Shown piece after piece: positions 25,623 through 34,671 of a stretch of DNA of 64,000 bases. The translations under genes and the position numbers were made by a program. The first letter of the stretch is position 1. Every line of letters starts with the position of its first letter. Origin of the DNA: Chryseobacterium sp. 6424 (GTDB lineage: Bacteria > Bacteroidota > Bacteroidia > Flavobacteriales > Weeksellaceae); assembly GCF_003692615.1 (NCBI RefSeq), contig NZ_CP023540.1, positions 1,302,001-1,366,000 on the forward strand, given 5' to 3'. The notes beneath the pieces were generated by a model. The model saw nothing but the letters and a program-made list of their open reading frames with translations, was not told the DNA's origin and ran no database searches.

Positions 25623-26804
25623 ATGGCCTACTACCCGCTCACAGCAATCCCCGACTATTATCTGACAGATGAACTGTTAACCGATGAACATAAATTAATA
25701 AGACAGTCGGTACGGGAATGGGTAGAAAGTTTTGTGATGCCCAAAATAGATGAAGCGGCGCAAAATCACACCGATATACCGAATCTGATGAAAGAATTGG
25801 GGAAAATTGGCGCCTTGGGACCATACATTTCTGAGGAATACGGAGGTGCCGGGCTTGACCAAATTTCCTACGGACTCATCATGCAGGAACTTGAACGGGG
25901 CGACTCTGCCGTACGATCTGCGGCTTCCGTGCAAAGTTCCCTGGTTATGTTTCCCATCAATGAATACGGCAGTGAGGAACAGAAAAGAAAATACCTACCA
26001 AAACTGGCTGCGGGAGAAATGATCGGCGCATTTGGCTTAACCGAACCCAATCATGGTTCAGATCCTGCCTCTATGGAAACCCATATCGTTGACAAAGGCG
26101 ATCATTACCTGCTCAATGGGGCTAAGATGTGGATCACCAATGCACCTTTGTGTGACATCGCGGTCGTTTGGGCAAAAAATGAGGACGGCAAAGTACAGGG
26201 CATGATCGTGGAGCGCGGCTTTGAAGGTTTTACTACGCCAGAAACGCATAATAAATGGAGCCTCAGGGCTTCAAAAACCGGGGAATTGGTCTTCAATGAC
26301 GTAAAGATACCTAAAGAAAACATTCTTCCAAATGTCATAGGTCTTAAAGGGCCACTTTCGTGCCTGAATTCCGCACGTTATGGGATTTCTTGGGGTGTCA
26401 TCGGTGCGGCCATCGACTGTTACTGTACTGCTGTACAATATTCAAAAGAACGGAAGCAGTTTGGTAAACCCATCGGTTCTTTTCAGCTACAGCAGAAAAA
26501 ACTGGCAGAATTTTTAACCGAAATTACCAAAGCTCAACTGCTTTGCCTGCAACTAGGTAAACTGAAGAAGGATCACCACGCCACACCAGCACAAATATCA
26601 ATGGCGAAACGGAATAACGTAAAGATGGCGATAGAAATAGCGCGCGAATCCCGACAAATGCTTGGTGGTATGGGTATCATGGGAGAATTTCCGATGATGC
26701 GCCACGCTGCAAACCTCGAATCGGTGATTACTTATGAAGGTACCCACGACATCCATTTATTGATTACGGGTATGGATATTACCGGCATCAACGCCTTTGG
26801 ATAA
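25623..26804 (+). CDS. Acyl-CoA dehydrogenase, glutaryl-CoA dehydrogenase-like
   Basis: 393 aa FAD flavoprotein of the acyl-CoA dehydrogenase fold. FAD and substrate motifs are GAFGLTEPNHGSDPASM, LNGAKMWITNAP and RKQFGKPIGSFQLQQKKLAEF. The catalytic Glu sits in ITYEGTHDIHLLITGMDITG, the form found in glutaryl-CoA dehydrogenases, which convert glutaryl-CoA to crotonyl-CoA in lysine and tryptophan breakdown. The glutaryl specificity is inference from that motif. It has its own terminator; the Nudix regulator just upstream could control it. Confidence 0.85.
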   Translation: MAYYPLTAIPDYYLTDELLTDEHKLIRQSVREWVESFVMPKIDEAAQNHTDIPNLMKELGKIGALGPYISEEYGGAGLDQISYGLIMQELERGDSAVRSAASVQSSLVMFPINEYGSEEQKRKYLPKLAAGEMIGAFGLTEPNHGSDPASMETHIVDKGDHYLLNGAKMWITNAPLCDIAVVWAKNEDGKVQGMIVERGFEGFTTPETHNKWSLRASKTGELVFNDVKIPKENILPNVIGLKGPLSCLNSARYGISWGVIGAAIDCYCTAVQYSKERKQFGKPIGSFQLQQKKLAEFLTEITKAQLLCLQLGKLKKDHHATPAQISMAKRNNVKMAIEIARESRQMLGGMGIMGEFPMMRHAANLESVITYEGTHDIHLLITGMDITGINAFG

Positions 26805-26810
26805 AATGAT

Positions 26811-26834
26811 GAGCCTCGAAAGAGGCTTTTTTTA
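26811..26834 (+). terminator. Intrinsic terminator of the acyl-CoA dehydrogenase gene
   Basis: AGCCTC and GAGGCT close a GAAA tetraloop, followed by TTTTTTTATTT. It overlaps the stop of the convergent gene by 3 bp. Confidence 0.85.
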
Positions 26835-29564
26835 TTTCCCGAATTTAGGCTGTGTATTTTCTATAAATGGTATTTCAGGATTCAAAATTTCTGAGATAAC
26901 GTTCCCAATCGCACGCATCGGGGTTTCGAGCAAAGTTTTTGTGATATCTTCTTGTCCGAAGATGCTGAGATTCTGTACGCCTTTGTTCACTTCCGCAAAA
27001 CTCCAGATCCCACAGTTTACGCTATGATCCGGGAAGCGGTTGCTATGCAATGCAGCATACGCGTAAATGCTGAGCTGCATGGCCTGTTTATAATCATCGC
27101 GGAAGAATATTTTTTCCAGCTTGTCTTCGGCTTCGTTTTTCTTGGGCGTGGTTAATGAGAGGTTTTTCGTTTTGGCTGTCTTAAAGTCAATGATACGCAA
27201 GTTGCCATTCAACCGGTCGATACGGTCAATAAAACCATAGAAATTTATTTCCTCTCGTTGCTCACTTTCTAAGATGAAATTAGCTTTCTCGAAGTTACCT
27301 TCCACACTGATGATTTCAAGTGTGTTGCCTTGTGCCAGGAGTTTCCGGTCATAATCTAGCACGTTGCGTACTACCCTTTCCGCAATGGATTTATGTATGA
27401 AATTCATCCCCTTACGATAAAATTCGAGTTGATGATTCATCTTCTCAATCGCTCGTGCCATCACTTCATCCAATGCTTTAGGAGACAGCGATACATCTTT
27501 GACAGTGAGTTTTTTATTGACTAATTTCTCGTAAATATCCTGTAAAGCGTAATGGACCAGATTCCCATAACTGCGCTGCGAAATTTCTTCCTCAATTTCA
27601 TCGGCTTCCCGGGTATTAAGGATTTTCGTCAAGTAAAAATCTATGGGATTGTAGATGTAGCTTGTGAGATGTGAAGCCGAAACCCGCTCCTTCCATTCCT
27701 GAAGTTTGGCCATCACAGGCGCGGTTTTTTCAATTCGCATGGCTTCATGCAAAATAGGATCTGAGGTATTTTCAATGATGATGTTTTCAATCGCGTGAAA
27801 CTGGTCCTCGATTTCCATTTGTGTAATGAAACGGCTTTTTTCACCTGTATTTACACCGGAATTGAGCGCATTGAAGAGCAGATGTATATGCTCTGCATCC
27901 TGTATTAGCCGATAAAAATGATAGGCATAAATACTGTCATTATCAAGGAAGGTGTGCATGTTGAAAATCCCCCGGATATTGAATGGCAAATAGGTGTTTT
28001 GCGTATTACCAAGCGGCAGTTTACCTTCATTTACAGACAGCAGAATGATATTTTTAAAGTTCAGCAAACGGGTTTCAAGCAGTCCCATTACCTGTAGTCC
28101 CTGAAGTGGTTCCCCTTGAAAATCAATATTCTCTGAATTGACCAGTTGGTTAATCATGATTTCCAGCGTCTCCATATTGATGGTGAACTGATATGGTGTG
28201 ATCTGGTTTTTAATGATTTTAAAAGTCCGTTCAAAGTGCGAGATGTTTTCATAAAGGATATCATCCAACTCACGGTATTTCAGTTGATAACAATAGTCGA
28301 TCAGCAGGTCTAAATAATGATCCACCGAAGTTGGTCGACGAAAAAGTGCGGCGTATGATAATGCTCCCAAAAACTCATCAAACTGTTTTTTCGAGACATA
28401 CACTATATTTCTTTCCTCAATCTTTGCTTTGAAGTTGGCTACAATTTCACGGTCTGTGTCATTATTCGGCAATTCTTCCAACACGGTCAGCAAATCGTTG
28501 TAATAATAGGAACTTTCTTTCTGTTCTTGCTGTTTCTGAAGGTAAAACAACTGTTTTACCGCATTACTGAAGGCGAGGTTCTTGAGCGGGAAACCCATGG
28601 TGATATTCAATCGCTCCACGGTGCTTAGCGCGTCTAAAGTAGCGGGCAGCAGGTTTTCGTCTAACAGTATTACCGCCGTGTTAGAAAGGTCTGTAGGCGG
28701 CATTTCCCTGAAGATTTCGGGCAATACTTTCGCTTGCGAAATATTACCGGAGACTTCATAGACTTTAATATTCTTCGGTTGCGAGAAATCATTTTCAATC
28801 CACCGGAAAGGCCTGCTGTCATTAAACTCCTTCCAGTTTTTGTGTAAACGCAGAAATTTGCCGGCTTCCTGTCTTTCATCTTTCATGTAATATTCATCTG
28901 CCTGAAAATAGCATTGCGCCTTATCCCACTGCAAAAGGTTTTTCACCAGCAATTCTTCGGTTGGTGTAAAGGCATTGAATCCGCAGAATACATATTTCCC
29001 ATTAGTCTTTTGAGCAAAATCTGCGATTAGATGTCGGGCCGTTTCATGGATCATCCCCGCGGTTGCCCAGTTGCGTTCCTGAAGTTTTTGTTTAAGTAAA
29101 GGAATGAAAAGGCTCATCCTCTGCCAGAAACTCAGGTTTTTCTGTCTTGCGTTTTCCTGTTGATCGCCCAGTTTTTCCGACCAGTTCTTGATCCGTTCCT
29201 CACTGAACATGTAATCAATAACCGCGTGGTCGTTTTCAGTAAACTTCAGGATGTCATCCCAATCTTTTAACAGTGTTGGGAACCACTTTAAAAACGAAGC
29301 AAAATCTTCAGTTGAATGAATGGTCCTGTAGATATCGTAAGCGAAGAGCCAAAGTGCGATCCCCTGAATATGTTGTTTATCAGCCAGGCTTTTTATAAGA
29401 TCCTCTATCGTATAAAAGTTCGGTAAGATACCCGAATATTGTTTTTCAGTAAGGATCCTTCGGATAAAAACGATAGGTCTTTTTCCAGGTAATACAATGT
29501 TAAACTCCGATAAATCAGTATTTTGAGACAGTAAATCGGTAATGATTTTATTCAGGAACTTCAT
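26832..29564 (-). CDS. PD-(D/E)XK nuclease family protein, AddB-like
   Basis: 910 aa. The N-terminal two thirds look like a degenerate UvrD/AddB helicase region (NIVLPGKRPIVFIRRIL near the start and LLSVNEGKLPLGN in the middle, where AddB has its motif IV-like part). The C-terminal third carries a RecB-type nuclease domain: YGNLVHYALQDIYEKL, FIDRIDRL and the catalytic IIDFKTAKTK. AddAB/RecBCD-type complexes resect double-strand breaks; the AddA partner is not in this window. No Fe-S cysteine cluster was noticed. Confidence 0.82.
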   Translation of the reverse strand: MKFLNKIITDLLSQNTDLSEFNIVLPGKRPIVFIRRILTEKQYSGILPNFYTIEDLIKSLADKQHIQGIALWLFAYDIYRTIHSTEDFASFLKWFPTLLKDWDDILKFTENDHAVIDYMFSEERIKNWSEKLGDQQENARQKNLSFWQRMSLFIPLLKQKLQERNWATAGMIHETARHLIADFAQKTNGKYVFCGFNAFTPTEELLVKNLLQWDKAQCYFQADEYYMKDERQEAGKFLRLHKNWKEFNDSRPFRWIENDFSQPKNIKVYEVSGNISQAKVLPEIFREMPPTDLSNTAVILLDENLLPATLDALSTVERLNITMGFPLKNLAFSNAVKQLFYLQKQQEQKESSYYYNDLLTVLEELPNNDTDREIVANFKAKIEERNIVYVSKKQFDEFLGALSYAALFRRPTSVDHYLDLLIDYCYQLKYRELDDILYENISHFERTFKIIKNQITPYQFTINMETLEIMINQLVNSENIDFQGEPLQGLQVMGLLETRLLNFKNIILLSVNEGKLPLGNTQNTYLPFNIRGIFNMHTFLDNDSIYAYHFYRLIQDAEHIHLLFNALNSGVNTGEKSRFITQMEIEDQFHAIENIIIENTSDPILHEAMRIEKTAPVMAKLQEWKERVSASHLTSYIYNPIDFYLTKILNTREADEIEEEISQRSYGNLVHYALQDIYEKLVNKKLTVKDVSLSPKALDEVMARAIEKMNHQLEFYRKGMNFIHKSIAERVVRNVLDYDRKLLAQGNTLEIISVEGNFEKANFILESEQREEINFYGFIDRIDRLNGNLRIIDFKTAKTKNLSLTTPKKNEAEDKLEKIFFRDDYKQAMQLSIYAYAALHSNRFPDHSVNCGIWSFAEVNKGVQNLSIFGQEDITKTLLETPMRAIGNVISEILNPEIPFIENTQPKFGK

Positions 29565-29600
29565 GGTCTAAGAGAAAGAAGAAAAATAAGAAATATTTCG

Positions 29601-29634
29601 CAAAAAGACAGCACCTGAATTGGATTTCAGATGC
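29601..29634 (-). terminator. Intrinsic terminator of rsmG
   Basis: On the minus strand GCATCTGAA and TTCAGGTGC (one G-U pair) are followed by TGTCTTTTTG. Confidence 0.7.
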
Positions 29635-29678
29635 TTTTATAACTTATAAACATAAAAACAAACAAATTGCCGAAAACA

Positions 29679-30314
29679 TCATGAATTAAAGTGACCTTTA
29701 GACAGATAAACAACTTTTTTAGTTTCAAAAAACTCGCCGTCGAAATAATTTTTCAGGTCGAAGATTTCAGTTTTAAGGCCGGCAAGTTCTTCCGCAAGGT
29801 CGCCACCTTTCAGATAAAGCACCCCGTTGTGTTTGGGATTGAACTGTTCTTTCTCGAATTTGCCTTTCAGCCACCGCAGAAAAACCGGCATCTGTGTAAC
29901 AGCCCGGCTCACCACAAAATGAAATTTATCTTTAACATCTTCTGCCCTGCCATGTATCGCCTTCACATTTTTAAGCCCAATACCGTTGGAAACCTCTTTT
30001 ACTACCGTTATTTTTTTCCCGATGGAATCTACCAGCGTAAAATGCGCTTCAGGGAAAAGTATGGCCAGTGGAATACCCGGGAAGCCGCCTCCTGTACCAA
30101 CATCCAGTATCTTAGTTCCGGGCGCGAATTCCATTACGCGTGCTATGCCCAGTGAATGTAAGATGTGTTTTTCGTAAAGAGAATCCAGGTCTTTCCTAGA
30201 TATTACATTGATTTTTCCGTTCCATTCTGTATAAAGTTCCTGCAGTTTGCCGAATTGCTCTTGCTGCTCCACAGAAAGGTTGGGGAAATATTGTTGTATA
30301 AGTGCGATGCTCAT
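29679..30314 (-). CDS. rsmG: 16S rRNA (guanine-527-N7)-methyltransferase
   Basis: 211 aa. RsmG methylates G527 of 16S rRNA using SAM. It begins MSIALIQQYFPNLSVEQQEQF, then shows LYTEWNGKINVISRKD, the SAM motif ILDVGTGGGFPGIPLAILFP, VDSIGKKITVV and HGRAEDV, all characteristic. The start at 30314 is preferred to the longer ORF (30371) because the -7 box TAAATTTG lies at 30330-30337. Confidence 0.95.
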   Translation of the reverse strand: MSIALIQQYFPNLSVEQQEQFGKLQELYTEWNGKINVISRKDLDSLYEKHILHSLGIARVMEFAPGTKILDVGTGGGFPGIPLAILFPEAHFTLVDSIGKKITVVKEVSNGIGLKNVKAIHGRAEDVKDKFHFVVSRAVTQMPVFLRWLKGKFEKEQFNPKHNGVLYLKGGDLAEELAGLKTEIFDLKNYFDGEFFETKKVVYLSKGHFNS

Positions 30315-30329
30315 GCCCGGATATTTTCG

Positions 30330-30337
30330 CAAATTTA
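30330..30337 (-). promoter_or_regulatory. Promoter -7 box of rsmG
   Basis: TAAATTTG on the minus strand, 15 bp before the ATG at 30314. It is divergent from the aminotransferase promoter. Confidence 0.55.
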
Positions 30338-30372
30338 GAAAAAACAAGCCGGGAAATAGGAACAAAAACATT

Positions 30373-30380
30373 TATCTTTG
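30373..30380 (+). promoter_or_regulatory. Promoter -7 box of the aminotransferase gene
   Basis: TATCTTTG, 16 bp upstream of the ATG at 30397. It supports this start over the longer ORF that begins at 30247 inside rsmG. Confidence 0.65.
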
Positions 30381-30396
30381 GCGTTTAAGTACAACT

Positions 30397-31596
30397 ATGG
30401 AAAAATTTGCTGACCGGCTGACGCGGATGAGCTTCTCCCAAACCTTCGTGATGAGTAACCGGGTGCGCGAAATGAAAGCCGCAGGCCACAACGTTATCAG
30501 TCTAACACTGGGCGAGCCCGATTTCGATGTGCCGAAAGATATAAAAGCTGCCGCCTTCGAGGCGATCAATCAAAATTTCAGTCATTATTCGCCAGTGCCG
30601 GGTTTCCTGGACCTGCGTGAGGCGGTTTGCGAAAAACTGCAACGCGATAATCATCTAACTTATCTACCCACCCAAATCTGTGTTTCTAACGGTGCAAAGC
30701 AGGCCATATTAAATGTATTGGCAGCACTTCTAAATGATGGTGACGAGGTGATCTTACCCGCACCTTACTGGGTAAGCTACCATGAAATGGTGAAGATGAT
30801 GGGTGGCAAATCCGTATTCATAGAAACTTCTATCGATACCGATTTTAAAATGACGGCCGCGCAACTTGAAGCCGCCATTACACCAAGAACCAAGATATTG
30901 CTGTACAGTTCGCCCTGTAACCCATCAGGAAGTTTCTACAGTTATGAGGAACTTGAAAAAATTGCAGATGTTGTTGCCAGATACCCGCAAATCACGATAA
31001 TTTCGGATGAGATTTATGAGTATATCAATTATGACGGCAAACACACCTCTATCGCTGAGTTCCCGCAAGTGTATGAGCAAACAGCGGTCATCAACGGAAT
31101 GTCTAAAGCATTTGCGATGACTGGCTGGCGCATTGGCTATTCCGCTTGTCCAACGTGGTTGGCGAAAGCGTGTGAAAAAATTCAGGGACAGATGACCAGC
31201 GGTGCAAACACGGTAGCCCAAAAAGCATCGGTAAAAGCGCTGAAAACCGACCCTGCGACTTACAAATATATGATTGAAAGGTTCAAAAGCCGCCGTGACC
31301 TTGTGTATGGGTTGATGAAAGAGATTCCAGGCTTTAAGGTGAATTATCCTGAAGCGGCATTCTATTTTTTCCCGGATATCTCTTATTATCTCGGTAAAAC
31401 CCTGAACGGAACTTTAATAAACGATGCGGATGATTTCGCCATGTTTTTGCTTGAAAACGCCTACGTAGGAAGTGTGGGTGGCGTATCTTTCGGGAGTCCC
31501 AACTGCATCAGGTTTTCCTATGCCGCTTCCGAACAAGATCTTACGGAAGCAATGACACGGATAAAAAATTGTCTGCAAACAATTGATGTACAATAA
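30397..31596 (+). CDS. Class I PLP-dependent aminotransferase (aspartate aminotransferase type)
   Basis: 399 aa cytosolic fold-type I enzyme. The PLP Lys lies in INGMSKAFAMTGWRIGY. Other family motifs are LGEPDFDVPKDIKAA, HYSPVPGFLDLREAV, SNGAKQAILNV, YSSPCNPSGSFYSYEEL and ISDEIYEYINYDG. The sequence fits subgroup Ib aspartate aminotransferases, which make aspartate from oxaloacetate and glutamate, though other prephenate/aromatic amino acceptors are possible in this group. Monocistronic. Confidence 0.9.
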   Translation: MEKFADRLTRMSFSQTFVMSNRVREMKAAGHNVISLTLGEPDFDVPKDIKAAAFEAINQNFSHYSPVPGFLDLREAVCEKLQRDNHLTYLPTQICVSNGAKQAILNVLAALLNDGDEVILPAPYWVSYHEMVKMMGGKSVFIETSIDTDFKMTAAQLEAAITPRTKILLYSSPCNPSGSFYSYEELEKIADVVARYPQITIISDEIYEYINYDGKHTSIAEFPQVYEQTAVINGMSKAFAMTGWRIGYSACPTWLAKACEKIQGQMTSGANTVAQKASVKALKTDPATYKYMIERFKSRRDLVYGLMKEIPGFKVNYPEAAFYFFPDISYYLGKTLNGTLINDADDFAMFLLENAYVGSVGGVSFGSPNCIRFSYAASEQDLTEAMTRIKNCLQTIDVQ

Positions 31597-31599
31597 AAT

Positions 31600-31638
31600 A
31601 AAATGCGCCTTACAAATAAACTGTAAGGCGCATTTTTT
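31600..31638. terminator. Bidirectional intrinsic terminator
   Basis: AAAATGCGCCTTACA and TGTAAGGCGCATTTT form a 15-bp stem with T-runs on both strands, between two convergent genes (aminotransferase and COG1579 protein). Confidence 0.9.
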
Positions 31639-31653
31639 ATGTTGAATGAAATA

Positions 31654-32436
31654 TTAATTAAATGTAATGATTTCTTTCATTTTTTCGGTTTCCTCATTTA
31701 CCAGATCATCATCTACCAGGATTTTCCCGCTGTGCTCATCAATGATGATTTTTTTGCGCTGCGCTATTTCCATTTGCTTCTGTGGTGGCAGTGTGAAGAA
31801 CGAGCCTTTTGGTGCGCCTCTTTCAAGGCCTACAACAGCCAGTCCGTTCGGTGAATTGGTACGGATCCTTTGGTAAGAAGCCAATAATCTTTCGTCAATA
31901 TTTTTAGCAAACTCGGCAGATTTCTCCATCAGGAATTCTTCTTCTTTCTGGGTCTCCGCTACTAATGTTTCGAGTTCTTCCTTCTTGAATTTGAGGTGAT
32001 TACGAAGTTCTTCGATTTTAGTGTTCAGCTCTTCTAAAGTTTCATTTTTGTGTGAAATCTTAGCGCCAAATTCCTTGATTCTTTTCTCCGCAAGTTGAAT
32101 TTCAAGTTCTTGGAATTCAATTTCTTTGCCCAGCGCTTCGAATTCTTTATTATTTCTTACGTTATCCTGCTGGTTTTTATATTTTTCAATAAGTGATTTT
32201 GCGTGATTGATGACTTCATTTTTTGTATTGATTTCATCATTCTGCTCTTTAATTTCTGTCTGAAATTTTTCCGCACGTTTCTCCAACCCTTCAATCTCTA
32301 TTTCCAGATCTTCCACTTCAATAGGCAATTCGCCTCTGGTGTTGCGTATTTCATCTAACCGAGAATCGATGATTTGCAGATCATACAATGCTCTCAGCTT
32401 ATCTTCGATGGTAATTTCTACAGGTTTTTTTGCCAT
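31654..32436 (-). CDS. Coiled-coil protein of the COG1579 (zinc-ribbon) family, cysteines lost
   Basis: 260 aa. The N-terminal 170 residues form a long antiparallel coiled coil (LRALYDLQIIDSRLDEIRNTRGELP...), matching COG1579/DUF164. Family members end in a C4 zinc ribbon; here the corresponding part reads GAPKGSFFTLPPQ and KKIIIDEHSGKILVDDDLV, with no Cys at all. The fold is probably kept without zinc. The function of the family is not settled. It lies 4 bp after the Nif3-like gene, with which it should be cotranscribed. Confidence 0.85.
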   Translation of the reverse strand: MAKKPVEITIEDKLRALYDLQIIDSRLDEIRNTRGELPIEVEDLEIEIEGLEKRAEKFQTEIKEQNDEINTKNEVINHAKSLIEKYKNQQDNVRNNKEFEALGKEIEFQELEIQLAEKRIKEFGAKISHKNETLEELNTKIEELRNHLKFKKEELETLVAETQKEEEFLMEKSAEFAKNIDERLLASYQRIRTNSPNGLAVVGLERGAPKGSFFTLPPQKQMEIAQRKKIIIDEHSGKILVDDDLVNEETEKMKEIITFN

Positions 32437-32440
32437 AGTT

Positions 32441-33538
32441 TTATAAAAAATAATTTACTGGATTGTTTTTCCCAAGGGATTTTAAGATTGCAAATTTAGG
32501 AAAAATTTCCGATAAAATCTCAATTATTTGTTCTGCGACGAATTGCTCCGACTCGTAATGGCCGATGTCGCAAATCATCATTTTCCCTTCACCGGAGAAG
32601 AAGTCATGGTATTTTACATCGCCTGTCAAATAAGCGTCGCAACCCTGCATTAACGCAGCTTTTATCCCACTGGCACCACTGCCGCCCAACACGCCGACAC
32701 GCGTAATCTTATCTTTATTGATGCTTGAATGTCGGATTACCTGTAGCTGGAATCTTTGTTTAACGAATTGCAGGAACTCTTCCGTATCCATGGCGTCTTC
32801 TAAATCCCCAAACCGGCCCAAACCCGAATATTGGTTTTCGTTCTCCAAATTAATAAGTTGATAAGCGACCTCTTCATAAGGATGCGCGGCTTTCATCTTT
32901 TTAAGAATATTATTTTTCTTATGGCGTTCGAAAATTACGGATATCATTTGTTCCGCAGCATTTTCCCGGATATTCAGACTTCCGCTGAACGGTGATGAAC
33001 CGGCTATGGGGCGGAATGTGCCTTCACCGTTAAGGCTGAAACTGCACTCATCATAGAAACCGATATTTCCGGCTCCCGCCTCAAACAAAGCTGTTTTTAC
33101 TTTTTCTGTATAATCTTCGGGCACCATTACCTCCAGTTTTTGCAGGTTGCCTTGTTTTGGCATCAAGATCTGTTGATTTTTCAATCCCAACTGTTCACAA
33201 ATCCGATAGTTTACTCCAAAATAGTCATTATCAAAAGCGGTATGTATGGCATAGATGGCAATTTTGTTTTCAATGGCCTTTATCACAGCGCGCTCTACAT
33301 AATTTTTCCCAGTGAGCGATTTAAGGCCAGAGAAGATGATGGGATGAAAAGTGACAATCAGGTTGGTGTTTTGAGAGATGGCTTCATCCACCACATGTTC
33401 AAGGGCGTCGTGACATACCATGATACCGGTAATTTCTCTTTCGGGATTTCCGCACAGCAGTCCTACATTGTCGAAATCTTCTGCCTGCCTTATCGCAATT
33501 TTCTTTTCAAGTGCAGAAATTATCTCTTTTAGCGTCAT
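32441..33538 (-). CDS. Nif3-like dinuclear metal centre protein
   Basis: 365 aa. The two Nif3 halves carry the metal ligands: TFHPIIFSGLKSL (His) and TGDVKYHDFFSGEGKMMICDIGHYESEQF (Asp, His, Glu). Between them is an insert (about residues 125-235, with KLEVMVPEDYTEKVKTALFEAGAGNIGFYDECSF) resembling the PII/CutA-like domain of YqfO-type members. Family members form toroidal hexamers with unproven GTP cyclohydrolase-like activity. A TAAATTCG sequence just upstream may be a weaker -7 box. Confidence 0.9.
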   Translation of the reverse strand: MTLKEIISALEKKIAIRQAEDFDNVGLLCGNPEREITGIMVCHDALEHVVDEAISQNTNLIVTFHPIIFSGLKSLTGKNYVERAVIKAIENKIAIYAIHTAFDNDYFGVNYRICEQLGLKNQQILMPKQGNLQKLEVMVPEDYTEKVKTALFEAGAGNIGFYDECSFSLNGEGTFRPIAGSSPFSGSLNIRENAAEQMISVIFERHKKNNILKKMKAAHPYEEVAYQLINLENENQYSGLGRFGDLEDAMDTEEFLQFVKQRFQLQVIRHSSINKDKITRVGVLGGSGASGIKAALMQGCDAYLTGDVKYHDFFSGEGKMMICDIGHYESEQFVAEQIIEILSEIFPKFAILKSLGKNNPVNYFL

Positions 33539-33543
33539 TTTTT

Positions 33544-33551
33544 TAAGTTTG
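33544..33551 (+). promoter_or_regulatory. Promoter -7 box of the ion channel gene
   Basis: TAAGTTTG, 50 bp upstream of the ATG at 33602 and directly after the start of the divergent Nif3 gene. Confidence 0.4.
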
Positions 33552-33601
33552 TAACGAATTTAAGCATTATTTCTTTACATTTATTTTCCTGAATCTGCGA
33601 C

Positions 33602-34429
33602 ATGGAAAAAGAGCATAATTTTATTCCCGAAAAAACTAAATGGAAGCGCAAGCTGTATCGGATCATCTTCAAATCTGATACCCGCCTCGGGAAACTTTTC
33701 GATCTTACACTGTTGGTGCTTATTCTGCTGAGCACATTGATAGTGATGATGGAAAGTGTAAAGATCTACGACGCGAAACTGCATCGGCTGTTTATTATTC
33801 TTGAGATTATCATTACCGCCTTTTTTACAGTGGAATATGTACTGAGAATCCTGACTATCCGGAATAAAAAGGCTTATATATTCAGTTTCTTTGGGGTTAT
33901 AGATTTCTTGGCTATTCTGCCCTTTTACCTGAGTCTGTTCTTTCCTGTCACAAAATATTTCCTGATTATAAGGATGCTAAGAATGTTGAGGATTTTTAGG
34001 ATTCTGAACTTGATGGACTTTATGCACGACGGATATTTCATTGTACGTGCACTGAAGAACAGCTCCCGAAAGATCTACATCTTTCTGTTGTTCCTCATCA
34101 TATTTTCAGTAATCGTAGGATCGATGATGTTTATGGTGGAAGGTCACCGCGAAGGGTTTGAAAGTATTCCGCAGAGTATTTACTGGGCAGTTGTTACTGT
34201 AACGACGGTGGGTTATGGTGATGTTTCGCCGGGCACGCCGCTGGGGAAATTCTTATCAGTGTTGCTGATGCTGGCAGGTTATTCGATTATTGCGGTCCCC
34301 ACTGGGATTGTGACTGCCGAAATGCGCAACAAGAGGCAAAACCTCGAAAAAGTGTGTAGCCGGTGCGGCAATGATGATATTGATGATGACGCACGTTACT
34401 GTAAGATCTGTGGTGAGAAGGTGGTATAA
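33602..34429 (+). CDS. Voltage-gated potassium channel-like protein with C-terminal zinc ribbon
   Basis: 275 aa with six TM helices. S4 carries regularly spaced arginines (IIRMLRMLRIFRILNL) and the pore has the K+ selectivity filter TVTTVGYGD (about residues 199-207). The C terminus ends in a zinc ribbon with Cys252, Cys255, Cys267 and Cys270 (CSRCG...YCKICGEKVV), unusual for a Kv channel and possibly a cytoplasmic sensor or tether. The likely role is K+ conduction across the inner membrane. Single gene, divergent from nif3. Confidence 0.88.
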   Translation: MEKEHNFIPEKTKWKRKLYRIIFKSDTRLGKLFDLTLLVLILLSTLIVMMESVKIYDAKLHRLFIILEIIITAFFTVEYVLRILTIRNKKAYIFSFFGVIDFLAILPFYLSLFFPVTKYFLIIRMLRMLRIFRILNLMDFMHDGYFIVRALKNSSRKIYIFLLFLIIFSVIVGSMMFMVEGHREGFESIPQSIYWAVVTVTTVGYGDVSPGTPLGKFLSVLLMLAGYSIIAVPTGIVTAEMRNKRQNLEKVCSRCGNDDIDDDARYCKICGEKVV

Positions 34430-34462
34430 AAAAGATGCACTTCCCGGGGAAATGCACCTTTC
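34427..34462 (-). terminator. Hairpin with minus-strand T6 run
   Basis: GATGCACTTCCC pairs with GGGAAATGCACC (two mismatches) around a short loop; the minus strand then reads TTTTTT. The plus-strand tail is not T-rich. Confidence 0.55.
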
Positions 34463-34668
34463 TCTTCTCAATCATTTGTGTTATGGTTCTTCTGTCTAAG
34501 CCTACTTGGTTTATTTTATCTACGTTTATGATACTTGAGTCTATGGTTATTAGTTGTTACCTTTGGCGTAAATAAAGTTATTCGGTCATCACTTGGTGTA
34601 AAATTGAGAGAGATATATCATCAGTTGTGTTTGGTTTATTGTAAGTAATTCAGTTCCTGTTTATTGTT
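34427..34668 (-). ncRNA. Candidate small RNA between the K+ channel and PPIase genes
   Basis: The 396-bp gene-free gap 34430-34825 has a minus-strand -7 box TAAATTTG at 34672-34679 and a GC-rich hairpin at 34434-34462 followed by T6 on the minus strand. Together they would give an RNA of about 240 nt that is A-rich and has no convincing ORF. It contains the motif GGTAACAACTAATAACCAT (34543-34561), which recurs at 42760-42778. It could also be just a long 3'-region plus a convergent terminator. No known RNA family was recognised. Confidence 0.35.
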
Positions 34669-34671
34669 ACA

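Noticed and set aside
30247..30396. N-terminal 50-residue extension of the aminotransferase
   Set aside because: It reads through rsmG and its promoter; family homology begins at MEKFADRLTRMSFSQTF (30397).
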